Positions 27,268 through 36,126 of a DNA stretch of 64,000 bases are shown here, piece by piece. This stretch comes from JABAAI01 sp965261955 (GTDB lineage Bacteria; Spirochaetota; Leptospiria; Leptospirales; Leptonemataceae). Numbering within the stretch: the stretch's first letter is position 1; every line of letters begins with the position of its first letter. Position numbers and translations under genes: made by a program. The DNA lies in NCBI GenBank assembly GCA_965261955.1, contig CBDHEM010000069.1:1116001-1180000 (forward strand). The letters run 5' to 3'. Under the pieces are notes generated by a model. It ran no database searches. It was not told the origin of the DNA and saw only the letters and a program-made list of their open reading frames with translations.

Positions 27268-27580
27268 TGATCTTCCACCAAAACAGTGGACAGAGCCATT
27301 GCTCAAGATAGGACTCGGAAGGGTCTAATTTTTTATTCTGACTGATAGGAGAAGTCAATGTGCTAGTTATCAATTTAGGAATAAGCTTGAGAAAGATGGA
27401 TTTGTATCCAGTATGAGTCGTAAAGGAAACTGTTATGACAATGCTGTTGCAGAGTCTTTTTTGGGGAGTTTGAAAATAGAGGAGCTATATAAAAATAAAT
27501 ATTTCAATATTCTTGCGGCTAGGATATTGCCTAATGCAAAAAAAATTAAATATGACTGTACAAAATTTTGGGGAAGGGCA
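27268..27580 (+). mobile_element. Internally deleted, diverged IS3-family remnant
   Basis: 313 bp. The left end TGATCTTCCACCAAAACAGT resembles the right end of the IS copies at 32-46 kb in reverse complement, and the other end GACTGTACAAAATTTTGGGG is the counterpart of their left end, with several mismatches. Between them lies only the C-terminal transposase fragment (NCYDNAVAESFLGSLKIEE, containing the DDE glutamate), open 27413-27613 and running past the end. The deletion removes orfA and most of orfB. It is clearly older than the other copies. Confidence 0.75.
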
Positions 27581-27709
27581 ATGGAAAGAAACGCTCAAAA
27601 ACAACTGAATTGATGAAGCTGTTGCTTTTTCTTCTATGCTAACAACTAGGCTAACAACTAGGCCAGCTGGTAAACTATTCAAACAAGTTTTATTGCTAAG
27701 GTGATCCAC

Positions 27710-28588
27710 ATGCAATGTCCCATCTGTATCCAAAAAACCGAAGACCTCTATACTATAGAACGTTTTTCTCCTCCTCTACATATTGTAAAATGTCCTAGCT
27801 GTGGTTTGCAAATGCAAAAGCAATCGGGACAAGAAGATCACAACAAATTTTATAACAAGGGCTACTACACAGGAGAAGCGGATTATAATTATCAAGATGA
27901 AAGAAACAATCAAAGGGGTCATGAGTTTGTATGGAGGGCCCGTCTCAAAAACATAGCTCGCTTTATAGAGCCACCAGCCTCTTTTCTAGATGTAGGATGT
28001 GCTTTTGGAGGCTTTGTTGATGCCGCTTCACGTTTTGGATACAGAGCTTTTGGCCTAGATGTTTCTTCTTATGCTGTGGAGCATGCAAAATCTCAAAAAC
28101 GAGATGTTCGCATTGGTAAATTGGAAGGGGATGTTCTTCCCTTCCCCAAACGAAGCTTTGATGTGATTACCCTAGTCGAAGTGATGGAGCACCTAGCCGA
28201 TCCATGTATGGTGGCCAAAGCACTCAGTCAAATTATACGCCCGAAAGGTTTGCTAGTTATCCAAACAGCAAATTTCTTGGGTTGGCAAGCACGTTTCGCA
28301 AAACAAAAATATCATTACTATTTACCGGGACACCTCTTTTACTATTCCACAAAAAATTTGCGTTGGCTTCTTTCGCGCTATGGTTTTGGGAATTTCCATT
28401 TTTTTAGAGGTGTCGATTTTGGTCTTTTCGCAAAACTACAAAAATCACAAACTCAGTTTCGTTCTATTCGAGATTACATAAAATGGGCAAAGATAGCTGG
28501 CTATCATGCTCTAGGTCGACTGGCGTGGAAAGATTTTTCTTTCAGCTCTAGTATGGTGATGTATGCTTTTCAACTAGGAAAGCACTGA
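27710..28588 (+). CDS. SAM-dependent methyltransferase with N-terminal zinc ribbon
   Basis: 292 residues from ATG 27710; the AAGG 8 nt upstream favours this over the in-frame GTG at 27701. The N-terminus is a zinc ribbon (CPIC and CPSC), about residues 1-28. The methyltransferase domain has SFLDVGCAFGGFVDAA (motif I) and GLDVSS (motif II), then LPFPKRSFDVITLVEVMEHL (motif IV region). This ribbon-methyltransferase layout is common among enzymes acting on small molecules, sugars or quinone-like acceptors; the acceptor is unknown. It precedes the DUF4105 gene by 11 bp, suggesting co-transcription. Confidence 0.85.
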   Translation: MQCPICIQKTEDLYTIERFSPPLHIVKCPSCGLQMQKQSGQEDHNKFYNKGYYTGEADYNYQDERNNQRGHEFVWRARLKNIARFIEPPASFLDVGCAFGGFVDAASRFGYRAFGLDVSSYAVEHAKSQKRDVRIGKLEGDVLPFPKRSFDVITLVEVMEHLADPCMVAKALSQIIRPKGLLVIQTANFLGWQARFAKQKYHYYLPGHLFYYSTKNLRWLLSRYGFGNFHFFRGVDFGLFAKLQKSQTQFRSIRDYIKWAKIAGYHALGRLAWKDFSFSSSMVMYAFQLGKH

Positions 28589-28599
28589 GCCTTCACAAA

Positions 28600-29961
28600 A
28601 TGGGAAAAACTGAAATGTATAGTTATAAATGGCAAAACGTTTCTTTTTTGTTTCTCTTTATTTTATTTCTATTCATAACAAGTCTATCTGCACAAAAAAT
28701 AAAAACGCAAAAAGATTTATCCATCTATCTTCTTACAGTTGAAAGAGGAACAGAATTAGGGGCCATTTGGTCTTGGTGGGGACATACCGCTATACTTGTA
28801 CGAAGGGAACAAGCCAATACAAATATCGTTTTTGATTATGGACTGTTTGAGGGAGTGGGTTTACAATTCTTCTATGATCAACTCAATAATAAGCCAGTAT
28901 TTTTATTGGGCATCAATTCTTTGCAAAATACACTTTCTAAATATAAAGCGGAAAGACGTTCCGTTTGGGCACAGCGTATAATCGCTCCTCCCCAAAAACT
29001 AAATGCTATTTATCAAAGCTTAATCATGAATGCAAAACCCGAGAATCGAAATTATATTTATCATCACTTCTATAATAATTGTACAACAAAAGTACGAGAT
29101 TTACTCGATGAAGTCATTTTTGATAAAAACCTCCAAACAAAATACTCTCAAATCATTGGACAAGAAAGCATCCAAAGTAAAATTCTTTCTAAAACAGTTC
29201 ATTTCCCCCCATTGTACTTTATCCTCAATCTTTTTGCAGGCCCCAACATTCACAAAGAACACAGCACTTGGCAAGACATGATTTTACCAACAGACCTTAT
29301 GAATACACTAGAGCAATATCAAAAAGGGAAAGAAAAACCAAGCGTTGGTCCAATTATAGCCTTATCGGGAAATGACTATGTGCAAAAAACAAATGAGATT
29401 TACTCTGCATTATTTTCCTTCTCTTGGTTGTGGTTTCTTCTTTTTTTTCTGTTATGGTTACTTTTGTTTTATGCTTTCCCTTCCATGAAAATAGAAACCG
29501 GGAAAATAGAAACCGGGAAAATAGAAACCGGGAAAATAGAAACCGGGAAAATAGAAACCGGGAAAATAGAAACCGGGATTTTCACCAAGATAAACCCCAC
29601 AATAGATTTTTTACGTAAAATGGGATGGTGGCTTTTTTATCTCCCCCTAGGAATATTTGGCCTTTTATTTTTTTATCTGTATTTCAATAACCCGACAAAT
29701 CCATTTGGCTATAAAACAAGTGGCTATAATTTTCATTTACACCTCATACACCCGTTTTATCTGCTTTTACCTATAGCATGGATTTTTTTACGAAAGAAAA
29801 AAAGTATAGCTTGGTTCAGACTCCATCGTTTCTTCTTATTGTGGACTGAATTCGGGATTTTACTCGCTGTTTTCTTGGCACCCTATTCTCTCCCCACTCT
29901 CTTTTTTGGCTTTTTTATACAAAGAATGCTTCTTTCACAAATCAAAAGAGCACTCTTGTAG
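28600..29961 (+). CDS. DUF4105 (Lnb-type) membrane protein with an in-frame pentapeptide repeat
   Basis: 453 residues. An N-terminal signal/membrane segment (about 12-30) is followed by the DUF4105 domain: SWWGHTAILVRR, VFDYGLFEG and YHHFYNNCTTKVRDLLDE, where the His, Asn and Cys are the conserved catalytic-like residues (a papain-like NlpC/P60-related fold). A transmembrane helix (about 270-285) comes next, then a (KIETG)6 spacer (about 296-326), then three or four more helices. The repeat lies just after the first helix, so it would form a cytoplasmic or periplasmic linker. DUF4105 proteins can process N-terminal glycines or lipids, but the substrate here is not known. Confidence 0.8.
   Translation: MGKTEMYSYKWQNVSFLFLFILFLFITSLSAQKIKTQKDLSIYLLTVERGTELGAIWSWWGHTAILVRREQANTNIVFDYGLFEGVGLQFFYDQLNNKPVFLLGINSLQNTLSKYKAERRSVWAQRIIAPPQKLNAIYQSLIMNAKPENRNYIYHHFYNNCTTKVRDLLDEVIFDKNLQTKYSQIIGQESIQSKILSKTVHFPPLYFILNLFAGPNIHKEHSTWQDMILPTDLMNTLEQYQKGKEKPSVGPIIALSGNDYVQKTNEIYSALFSFSWLWFLLFFLLWLLLFYAFPSMKIETGKIETGKIETGKIETGKIETGKIETGIFTKINPTIDFLRKMGWWLFYLPLGIFGLLFFYLYFNNPTNPFGYKTSGYNFHLHLIHPFYLLLPIAWIFLRKKKSIAWFRLHRFFLLWTEFGILLAVFLAPYSLPTLFFGFFIQRMLLSQIKRALL
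29487..29576 (+). repeat. Six perfect 15-bp tandem repeats inside the DUF4105 gene
   Basis: The unit GAAAATAGAAACCGG is present six times without a mismatch, in frame, and encodes KIETG. Because the unit is 15 bp, gain or loss of units keeps the reading frame and only changes linker length. Confidence 0.95.
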
Positions 29962-30063
29962 CCGGGTGTTGCCTCCTACTTGTAGGAAAAGTGATCACAT
30001 AAAAAAACAAAAATATTGCAGAAATATCATCTCATCAATTATCTATATCAATCAAATCATCGA

Positions 30064-31791
30064 TCATCTATATACTGCGGGGATGTTCGTATAATGATTG
30101 GTTGGTTGATAAATACGAAGATAGTTAACCTTCATTTTAGTCTTTATTTTATTATGAGTTGCGAATGGGTAACCCCAAGCTACTAGATCAAACGATGCCG
30201 GTAGATGCATAATCCCTACTTGCACAACAGGAAAAGTACGAGAGCCCAAACGTAAAGTATTGAAGTGTAGGGCACGTAAAGGATTGTTTGCGGAAACACT
30301 CCCACTACGCCCCTCTGTACGAAGAGCAATACTGCGATGTTGGATCAGTTGCAACTTAGCATGAACATCATGCACTCGAATGTATTGACGATAACCAGAT
30401 GGAGTCCATTCAAAAGCCCTTGTAATCGTGAATTCTTTATCCGCTCTGCTATAGGAACGCCCAGAACAAGCTGGAAGATAATATATTTTTAGGTTATCAA
30501 CATTCCAACTTTGACAAAATTGAAGATGAGTAGCGCTACTATACTCTTTAATCTTTGAAGATACCCCTGTGACCCTGCGGACATATACATGTTGGTAGTG
30601 GCCTGTTTGGTTAGGAATGTATTCTAGAAAATCAAACTCTGAACCTATGTATTTGAGAAGCTTTGTTACAGAATCAATACGAATAGAAGGATAGCCTTGT
30701 ATAGCATGACTTCTGGCTTCACCAGAATAACCAATGGTTGAAGCCATATTGATATACGAGTGATTTCTCTTCATATTGACCTTATATTCCATCTCGACAT
30801 AGCCATATTTAAAAGTAAATTTACCTGTAGTATTCAGGTTAGAGCCATATTTATATACTTTTGTGTAATAGTAATCGCCATCCCCTACATTTTGGCAAGG
30901 GACTCCGTTCGCATCCGTTTTTGGACTTTTAGGATAATTCCAAATACGATTATCTAGGGAGGCCATTCCAGTCCCGCTAAATTCTTCATTTAAGATTAAA
31001 TGATAATTCGATTTGTTATAGATCATATTATCTGGTAGCGATGAGCGATGAGCGCTCGTAGTCACGATCCTTGGCGCATTTTTCACTCGGGACTCTTTCT
31101 GATAAAGGCAGTTATAGCGAGAGATATTTTTTGTTGTTTCGCAATTTGTCTCTGGGGGATGAATTGCAATATCTTGGTATGTCTTGAGACCTGTACTAGT
31201 GTTCGTAAAAGATACCTGTAGTTTCTTTGGCTTAAAATCGTATGTATAATGGGAACGACTCGATGCTAGACCATCGACTGTATGAAAAACAACATAACCT
31301 TCTTTAGCTACATAAATTTTGAGAGGGGAACATCTTGACGCTGGTGCTGGTGAAGAGGTGCATATCTGGTTAGTTGAAACATGCTTTTCTAGAGCAAAAA
31401 CGCCAGCAACGCCTCCTTCGTTTATCAGTTTAGTGATATATATTTTGGTTGGTTCTGGGTAATTCCGAATACCCCAACCGATCATGAATTTACTATTATT
31501 CTTCCACCGAGGAATTTGAAAATGTTTCGTCGTCTCATAAACATCTATTCTGGGCAAGAGTGTGATGTGTTTTGTTTTTTCCCCATTCACCACTGTACCC
31601 ATTCTAGGCCCTGATTTTGGATAATAGATGTCAGCTTCAGTTGTAGCGACATCAATAGGGGCATCCTCATCGGGGACATCATCTTCAAGAGAAGTTTGAC
31701 TGGCGTTTGACTTTTGCGAACAACTAGTCAAAAAAGAAAGAAATAGCCAAAATAAAACTATGGAGCCAATGGCATATTTTCTTTGGCACAC
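30064..31791 (-). CDS. GH16-like lipoprotein (candidate beta-glucan/galactan hydrolase)
   Basis: 575 residues, GTG start. A signal peptide with lipobox LTSC (Cys24) precedes an acidic linker and a beta-rich region. The C-terminal half is GH16-like: LILNEEFSG..LDNRIWNY (about 265-287), GKFTFKYGYVEMEYKVN (about 323-339), then SEFDFLEY with the GH16 acid-base motif E385-x-D387-x-x-E390. The C-terminus has MKVNYLRIYQPT, as in GH16 ends (DYVRVYQ). It is the intact copy of a gene that also survives as remnants at 36341-36785 and 37993-38274. The upstream small lipoprotein gene is truncated (31805-32118). The substrate is unknown. Confidence 0.65.
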   Translation of the reverse strand: MCQRKYAIGSIVLFWLFLSFLTSCSQKSNASQTSLEDDVPDEDAPIDVATTEADIYYPKSGPRMGTVVNGEKTKHITLLPRIDVYETTKHFQIPRWKNNSKFMIGWGIRNYPEPTKIYITKLINEGGVAGVFALEKHVSTNQICTSSPAPASRCSPLKIYVAKEGYVVFHTVDGLASSRSHYTYDFKPKKLQVSFTNTSTGLKTYQDIAIHPPETNCETTKNISRYNCLYQKESRVKNAPRIVTTSAHRSSLPDNMIYNKSNYHLILNEEFSGTGMASLDNRIWNYPKSPKTDANGVPCQNVGDGDYYYTKVYKYGSNLNTTGKFTFKYGYVEMEYKVNMKRNHSYINMASTIGYSGEARSHAIQGYPSIRIDSVTKLLKYIGSEFDFLEYIPNQTGHYQHVYVRRVTGVSSKIKEYSSATHLQFCQSWNVDNLKIYYLPACSGRSYSRADKEFTITRAFEWTPSGYRQYIRVHDVHAKLQLIQHRSIALRTEGRSGSVSANNPLRALHFNTLRLGSRTFPVVQVGIMHLPASFDLVAWGYPFATHNKIKTKMKVNYLRIYQPTNHYTNIPAVYR

Positions 31792-31804
31792 TCTCGATCA
31801 GCCC

Positions 31805-32118
31805 TCAAGCATCGCGATCTGCTGTAAGATCCTCATAGTTGATTCTTAATCTCTCAGAGATACCATTAGTAGGTATGGTATAGCCACTGTTGGCGGTCAC
31901 AATACTCTCAATTCCAATATCAATGGTAAAATATTCCCCAGTAACTAGCGTTGCATGGTTAGCAACCCCGTCCCTCCCTAGGTATTTGGGATGGTCTTAG
32001 GCGAAAGGTATAGTCACTATCTCCAGCTGGGATTGTAATGGTAAGTGTCTTATCGTTCTCATCAACGGTTGCTACTATTCTTCCGTTGCTATTCTCATCT
32101 ATAAAATAAAACTTATAT
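31805..32118 (-). pseudogene. C-terminal fragment of the small lipoprotein family, truncated at an IS
   Basis: Reads as the C-terminal third of the proteins at 36810-37535 and 38301-38969: YKFYFIDENSN, TLTITIPAG, FRLRPSQ, and after a frameshift near 31965-31975, ANSGYTI and ISERLRINYEDL. The upstream (N-terminal) part is missing: the sequence stops exactly at the left end of the IS element at 32119. It lies 13 bp upstream of the GH16-like gene, in the same order as in the other cassettes. Confidence 0.85.
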
Positions 32119-32212
32119 TGACCTTCCCCCAATATTTTGTACAGTCCTTTTTAGCTTTTTTTTCATTAAGCAGCATAGTATTCTTCCTCAAATTTGATAG
32201 GACTCTTATATC

Positions 32213-33070
32213 CTAAAAATGAATGTTTTCTATACTAGGCCTATTATAAAATACCTCAATATACTCAAAAATATTTCTCCTAACTTCAAATATATTTAGA
32301 TATGTATTTTTATGTACCTCCTCTATTTTCAAACTCCCAAAAAAAGATTCCGCAACAGCATTATCATAACAGTTACCTTTGCGGCTCATACTTGATACAA
32401 ATCTATATTTATCAAGCTTGCTCCTAAATTGATAACTCGCGTATTGACTTCCTCTGTCAGAATGAAAAATCAAACCCTTCTTAGGCTTATTTTAAGGGCT
32501 TATTTTGAGCAACAGCTCTGTCCAAAGCTTCTAGGCAAAGCTCCTAGGACCATTTCTGTTCTCATGTGATCTGTAAGAGACCAAGCAACTATTTTTCTGC
32601 TACATAAATCAAGTATCACGCATAGATATAACCAACCTACGGCTGATTTAATGTAAGTAATATCAGAAACCCAGACCTTATTAGGCTCAAGGATATTAAA
32701 TTCCTGTCCTAGTAGCTTCTTAGAAATAGGGTAAGCGTTAAGGCAGAAGAGGTTGGCCCTCCACTTCTGATTACTGTATACACGGGCAGAAAGTCCTATA
32801 TTTCTCATAACTTTAGCTACTCTATTTTCTGAAACCTTACATCCCAGATCATGCAATTCTGACGTAATCATTAGAGATTGGAGAGCCATTACCCGTAAAC
32901 TGATGAAAAATATCTCTAATCATATTCTCAAGTTTTTGTGTCTCGAAAGCCCTTGTACTTGTTTTATGTTTTACCCAAACATTAAAACCGCTCCTTGAAA
33001 TCGTTAATAAAGAGCACATTTTCTGCACAGGAAATGAGGAGCGATGTTTCTGAATAAATTGAAACTTCAT
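32213..33070 (-). pseudogene. IS3 OrfB transposase, frameshifted (copy A)
   Basis: Retains IS3 features KVWVSDITYI (first Asp), MIFHSDRGSQYASYQFR (second Asp) and NCYDNAVAESFFGSLKIEE (Glu), but in three different reading frames. Breaks lie near 32880, at about 32540 and about 32480, the last two being 13-bp insertions. Residues ARVYSNQKWRANL replace the expected QIKPKFKVLTTNS segment. Not functional. Confidence 0.9.
32756..32790 (-). repeat. 35-bp patch shared with a lipoprotein gene
   Basis: 33 of 35 bases match 37283-37317, which encodes the AYTVSRSG region of the small lipoprotein at 36810-37535. The corresponding place in IS copies B and D has unrelated sequence. Both copies are in the same orientation relative to their genes. 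Confidence 0.85.
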
Positions 33071-33675
33071 TTCTGTGGTTTTATGAAAATGGCTACCGAC
33101 TTTTTTAAGATATCCCTTTCTTGACGAAGTTCAGAACACTCTTTGCGAAGCCTAGATAATTCCGCCTCTATAGAACGATTAGGATCAACGTTATTAAACT
33201 CATATTTCCTACGCCATTTATAGAGTGTAGTTTCAGATAGCTCAAAAGCTTCACCGACCTCTTTTGCTAAAAGCTTATTTTTGATCCAGTAGTCTACCGT
33301 ATCCTTCTTAAATTATTCATCATAGCGTTTAGCTTACGCCTTGATAGTGTTTGTTTCCATGCTATAAAACCCATGTTTTCTTCCTCCATAACTTAAAGTG
33401 GACTGTCCACTCTTTTGGGGGAAGGTCAAAAGGTGATTTTGGGAGGGGTGGGCTTTGTTTTAGTAAAGTCTACCATACCGCTCAGTACGTCGGAACAAAT
33501 TTTAGAGATACCTACTCTATTCGGAACAGTCCCATATTGTGTCAGGCCATCTTAAAAAAGCAAACGAGCGATGCAGAATTTATTACAAGAAGGAGAATTA
33601 GTTTACTATGGAATGTTTACGAATAGCTGAAAACTACTATCCAATCAAGTGAATAAATACAACACCTATGTACTT

Positions 33676-33966
33676 CTACTTCAAAACAGCGATGATGATA
33701 CCAATACTTGCTAATTGCAGACCAGCTACCCATATGATAATATGGGCTTTGGAATTTGCAATGTCTGACTTTAGCTCTGTTCTGAGATTAGCAATTTTAG
33801 TTTCTAATTTGGCGATATCTGTCTTCAGCTCTGTTCTGAGCTGAGCAATTTTGGTTTCTATCTTAGCAGTATCTTCCTTGGTAGCATAGTGAAGTTCTGG
33901 CGCAACAAAAGGGAGGGCTGGTCGCTTAGGTCTGACACCCGCTCTGACTTTTGTTCTGACGGCCAT
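33676..33966 (-). CDS. Tail-anchored coiled-coil protein, paralogue 1
   Basis: 96 residues. A basic N-terminus (MAVRTKVRAGVRPKRP) leads to a coiled coil of two 18-residue repeats (KIETKIAQLRTELKTDIA, KLETKIANLRTELKSDIA) and one C-terminal transmembrane helix (IIIWVAGLQLASIGIIIAVLK). The layout resembles DUF1640/CCDC90-type bacterial proteins and, by analogy only, the Borrelia Bdr proteins with KID/KIE repeats. By the positive-inside rule the N-terminus is cytoplasmic. No Shine-Dalgarno site precedes the ATG. Function unknown; possible roles are scaffolding or multimerisation at the inner membrane. Confidence 0.75.
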   Translation of the reverse strand: MAVRTKVRAGVRPKRPALPFVAPELHYATKEDTAKIETKIAQLRTELKTDIAKLETKIANLRTELKSDIANSKAHIIIWVAGLQLASIGIIIAVLK

Positions 33967-33972
33967 GGGTGC

Positions 33973-34001
33973 TGTATATTACAGATAACTTATACTGTAA
34001 A
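33973..34001 (-). promoter_or_regulatory. Promoter of coiled-coil paralogue 1, predicted leaderless
   Basis: Minus strand: TTTACA, exactly 17 nt, TATACA, then 6 nt to the ATG. The same TTTACA-N17-TATACA-N6-start spacing is found in all seven copies (-10 boxes at 33973, 34518, 35116, 43334, 43913, 44481 and 46423). Transcription would begin at or next to the start codon. Confidence 0.7.
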
Positions 34002-34274
34002 GGTTAAATATCGTAATAGAAGGTGGGAAAGGTGATTTTGGGAGGGGCGAGCTTTGTTTTAGTAAAGTCTACCATATCGCTCAGTACGGCGGAACAAATT
34101 TTAGAGATACCTACTCTATTCGCAACAGCCCCATATAGTGTCAGGCCATCTTAAAAAAGCAAACGAGCAATGCAGAATTTATTACAAGAAAGTGGATTAG
34201 TTTATTATAGAATGTTTACGAATAGCTGAAAACTACTATCCAATTGAGTGAATAAATACAACACCTATGTACTT

Positions 34275-34511
34275 CTACTTCAAAACAGCGATGATGATGC
34301 CAATGCTCGCTAATTGTAGACCAGCCACCCACATGATGATCTGGGCTTTGGAATTTGCAATGTCTGACTTTAGCTCTGTTCTGAGCTGAGCAATTTTGGT
34401 TTCTATCTTAGCAGTATCTTCCTTGGTAGCATAGTGAAGTTCTGGCGCAACAAAAGGGAGGGCTGGTCGCTTAGGTCTGACACCCGCTCTGACTTTTGTT
34501 CTGACGGCCAT
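34275..34511 (-). CDS. Tail-anchored coiled-coil protein, paralogue 2 (short form)
   Basis: 78 residues. The same N-terminus and C-terminal helix as paralogue 1, but only one 18-residue coil repeat (AKIETKIAQLRTELKSDIA), so it is 18 residues shorter. It also reads KAQIIMWVAGLQ before the helix. ATG start; the promoter boxes lie at 34518-34546 with the family spacing. The intact frame despite many neighbouring dead genes suggests selection or recent duplication. Confidence 0.75.
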   Translation of the reverse strand: MAVRTKVRAGVRPKRPALPFVAPELHYATKEDTAKIETKIAQLRTELKSDIANSKAQIIMWVAGLQLASIGIIIAVLK

Positions 34512-34818
34512 GGGTGCTGTATATTACAGATAACTTATACTGTAAAGGTTAAATATCGTAATAGAAGGTCAAAAGGTGATTTTGGGAGGGGTGGGCTTTG
34601 TTTTAGTAAAGTCTACCATACCGCTCAGTACGTCGGAACAAATTTTAGAGATACCTACTCTATTCGGAACAGTCCCATATTGTGTCAGGCCATCTTAAAA
34701 AAGCAAACGAGCGATGCAGAATTTATTACAAGAAGGAGAATTAGTTTACTATGGAATGTTTACGAATAGCTGAAAACTACTATCCAATCAAGTGAATAAA
34801 TACAACACCTATGTACTT

Positions 34819-35109
34819 CTACTTCAAAACAGCGATGATGATACCAATACTTGCTAATTGCAGACCAGCTACCCATATGATAATATGGGCTTTGGAATTT
34901 GCAATGTCTGACTTTAGCTCTGTTCTGAGATTAGCAATTTTAGTTTCTAATTTGGCGATATCTGTCTTCAGCTCTGTTCTGAGCTGAGCAATTTTGGTTT
35001 CTATCTTAGCAGTATCTTCCTTGGTAGCGTAATGTTCTTCAGGTGCAACAAAAGGGAGGGCTGGTCGCTTGGGTCTAGTTCCCGCTCTGACTTTTGTTCT
35101 GACGGCCAC
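34819..35109 (-). CDS. Tail-anchored coiled-coil protein, paralogue 3
   Basis: 96 residues, almost the same as paralogue 1 over the coil and helix. The head differs (RAGTRPKRP, VAPEEHYATKED) and resembles paralogue 6. The start codon is GTG, six bases after the -10 box. The different N-terminus joined to the same coil suggests gene conversion between copies. Function unknown. Confidence 0.75.
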   Translation of the reverse strand: MAVRTKVRAGTRPKRPALPFVAPEEHYATKEDTAKIETKIAQLRTELKTDIAKLETKIANLRTELKSDIANSKAHIIIWVAGLQLASIGIIIAVLK

Positions 35110-35146
35110 GAATGCTGTATATCACAGTTAACCCATACTGTAAAGG

Positions 35147-35923
35147 TTAAATATCGTAATGGAAGGTCACTTCAAATATATTTAGATATGTATTTTTATA
35201 TACCTCCTCTATTTTCAAACTCCCAAAAAAAGACTCCGCAACAGCATTATCATAACAGTTACCTTTGCGGCTCATACTTGATACAAATCTATATTTATCA
35301 AGCTTGCTCCTAAATTGATAACTCGCGTATTGACTTCCCCTGTCAGAATGAAAAATCAAACCCTTCTTAGGCTTATTTTGAGCAACAGCTCTGTCCAAAG
35401 CTTCTATGACCATTTCTGTTCTCATGTGATCTGTAAGAGACCAACCAACTATTTTTCTGCTACATAAATCAAGTATCACACATGGATATAACCAACCTAC
35501 GGCTGATTTAATGTAAGTGATATCAGAAACCCAGACCTTATTAGGTTCAAGGATATTAAATTCCTGTCCTAGTAAGTTCTTAGAAATAGGGTAAGCATGA
35601 GCTGAATTTGTAGTCAGAACCTTGAATTTAGGCTTAATTTGGGCAGAAAGTTCTATATTTCTCATAACTTTAGCTACTCTATTTTCTGAAACCTTACATC
35701 CCAGATCATGCAATTCTGACGTAATCCTTGGAGAGCCATAAATACCCTTAAACTTATGAAAAATATCCTTAATCATATTTTCAAGTTTTTGTGTCTCGAA
35801 AGCCCTTTTACTTGTTTTATGTTTTACCCAAACATTAAAACCGCTCCTTGAAATAGTGAATAAAGAGCACATTTTCTGCACAGGAAATGAGGAGCGATGT
35901 TTCTTAATAAATTGAAACTTCAT
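35147..35923 (-). CDS. IS3 OrfB transposase, C-terminally truncated (copy B)
   Basis: 258 residues. HTH_21-like N-terminus and an rve-type integrase core with WVSDITYI, HSDRGSQYA and NAVAESFFGSLKIEE, so the DDE triad is intact in one frame. The last ~42 residues (to FEEEYYAA in copy D) are replaced by TFHYDI read from the neighbouring repeat unit. Without orfA and without termini it cannot move itself, though in-trans activity is conceivable. Confidence 0.85.
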   Translation of the reverse strand: MKFQFIKKHRSSFPVQKMCSLFTISRSGFNVWVKHKTSKRAFETQKLENMIKDIFHKFKGIYGSPRITSELHDLGCKVSENRVAKVMRNIELSAQIKPKFKVLTTNSAHAYPISKNLLGQEFNILEPNKVWVSDITYIKSAVGWLYPCVILDLCSRKIVGWSLTDHMRTEMVIEALDRAVAQNKPKKGLIFHSDRGSQYASYQFRSKLDKYRFVSSMSRKGNCYDNAVAESFFGSLKIEEVYKNTYLNIFEVTFHYDI

Positions 35924-36126
35924 TTCTGTGGTTTTATGAAAATGGCTACCGACTTTTTTAAGATATCCCTTTCTTGACGAAGTTCAGAACACTCTTTGCG
36001 AAGCCTAGATAATTCCGCCTCTATAGAACGATTAGGATCAGAGTTATTAAACTCATATTTCCTACGCCATTTATAGAGTGTAGTTTCAGATACCTCAAAA
36101 GCTTCACTGACCTCTTTTGGGGGAAG
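35169..36126 (-). mobile_element. IS3-family element, copy B (both ends lost)
   Basis: 958 bp. The left ~150 bp are missing: the coiled-coil unit's GGAAGGTC runs directly into internal IS sequence (ACTTCAAATATA). At the right the sequence jumps from the orfA CTCTTTTG to the terminal CTCTTTTGGGGGAAG, a deletion between 8-bp direct repeats, and the last GGTCA is lost. It is the only copy here without the two 13-bp insertions in orfB. Confidence 0.88.

Larger units (their letters stand above)
32119..33428 (-). mobile_element. IS3-family element, copy A (full length, inactivated)
   Basis: 1310 bp, ends TGACCTTCCCCCAATATT and (reverse) TGACCTTCCCCCAAAAGA. No target duplication: the left flank is a truncated lipoprotein gene, the right flank a coiled-coil repeat unit. 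OrfA has two stops (the eighth codon after METNTIK is followed by TAA; a Gln codon is TAA). OrfB is split into 33070-32849, 32889-32500 and 32473-32213 and carries the two 13-bp insertions also seen in copy D. It also carries a 35-bp patch matching a lipoprotein gene (see findings). Confidence 0.9.
33429..35168 (-). repeat. Three-unit tandem array of the coiled-coil gene (units 1-3)
   Basis: Each unit holds one small minus-strand gene, its promoter and about 250 bp of conserved non-coding DNA with GATTTTGGGAGGGG, AGATACCTACTCTATTCG and CAGGCCATCTTAA. Start-to-start distances are 545 and 598 bp, the difference being mainly an 18-codon coil insertion. Units 1 and 3 are near-identical. The array is bounded by IS copy A on the left and a truncated copy B on the right. 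Confidence 0.9.

Noticed and set aside
33351..34769. Plus-strand frames of about 91-111 codons (KGDFGRGGLCFSKVYHTAQYV) repeated in the units
   Set aside because: They are antisense or flank-reading shadows of the repeat units; no start signal, and their frame breaks in other units. The minus-strand gene with its promoter explains the conservation better.
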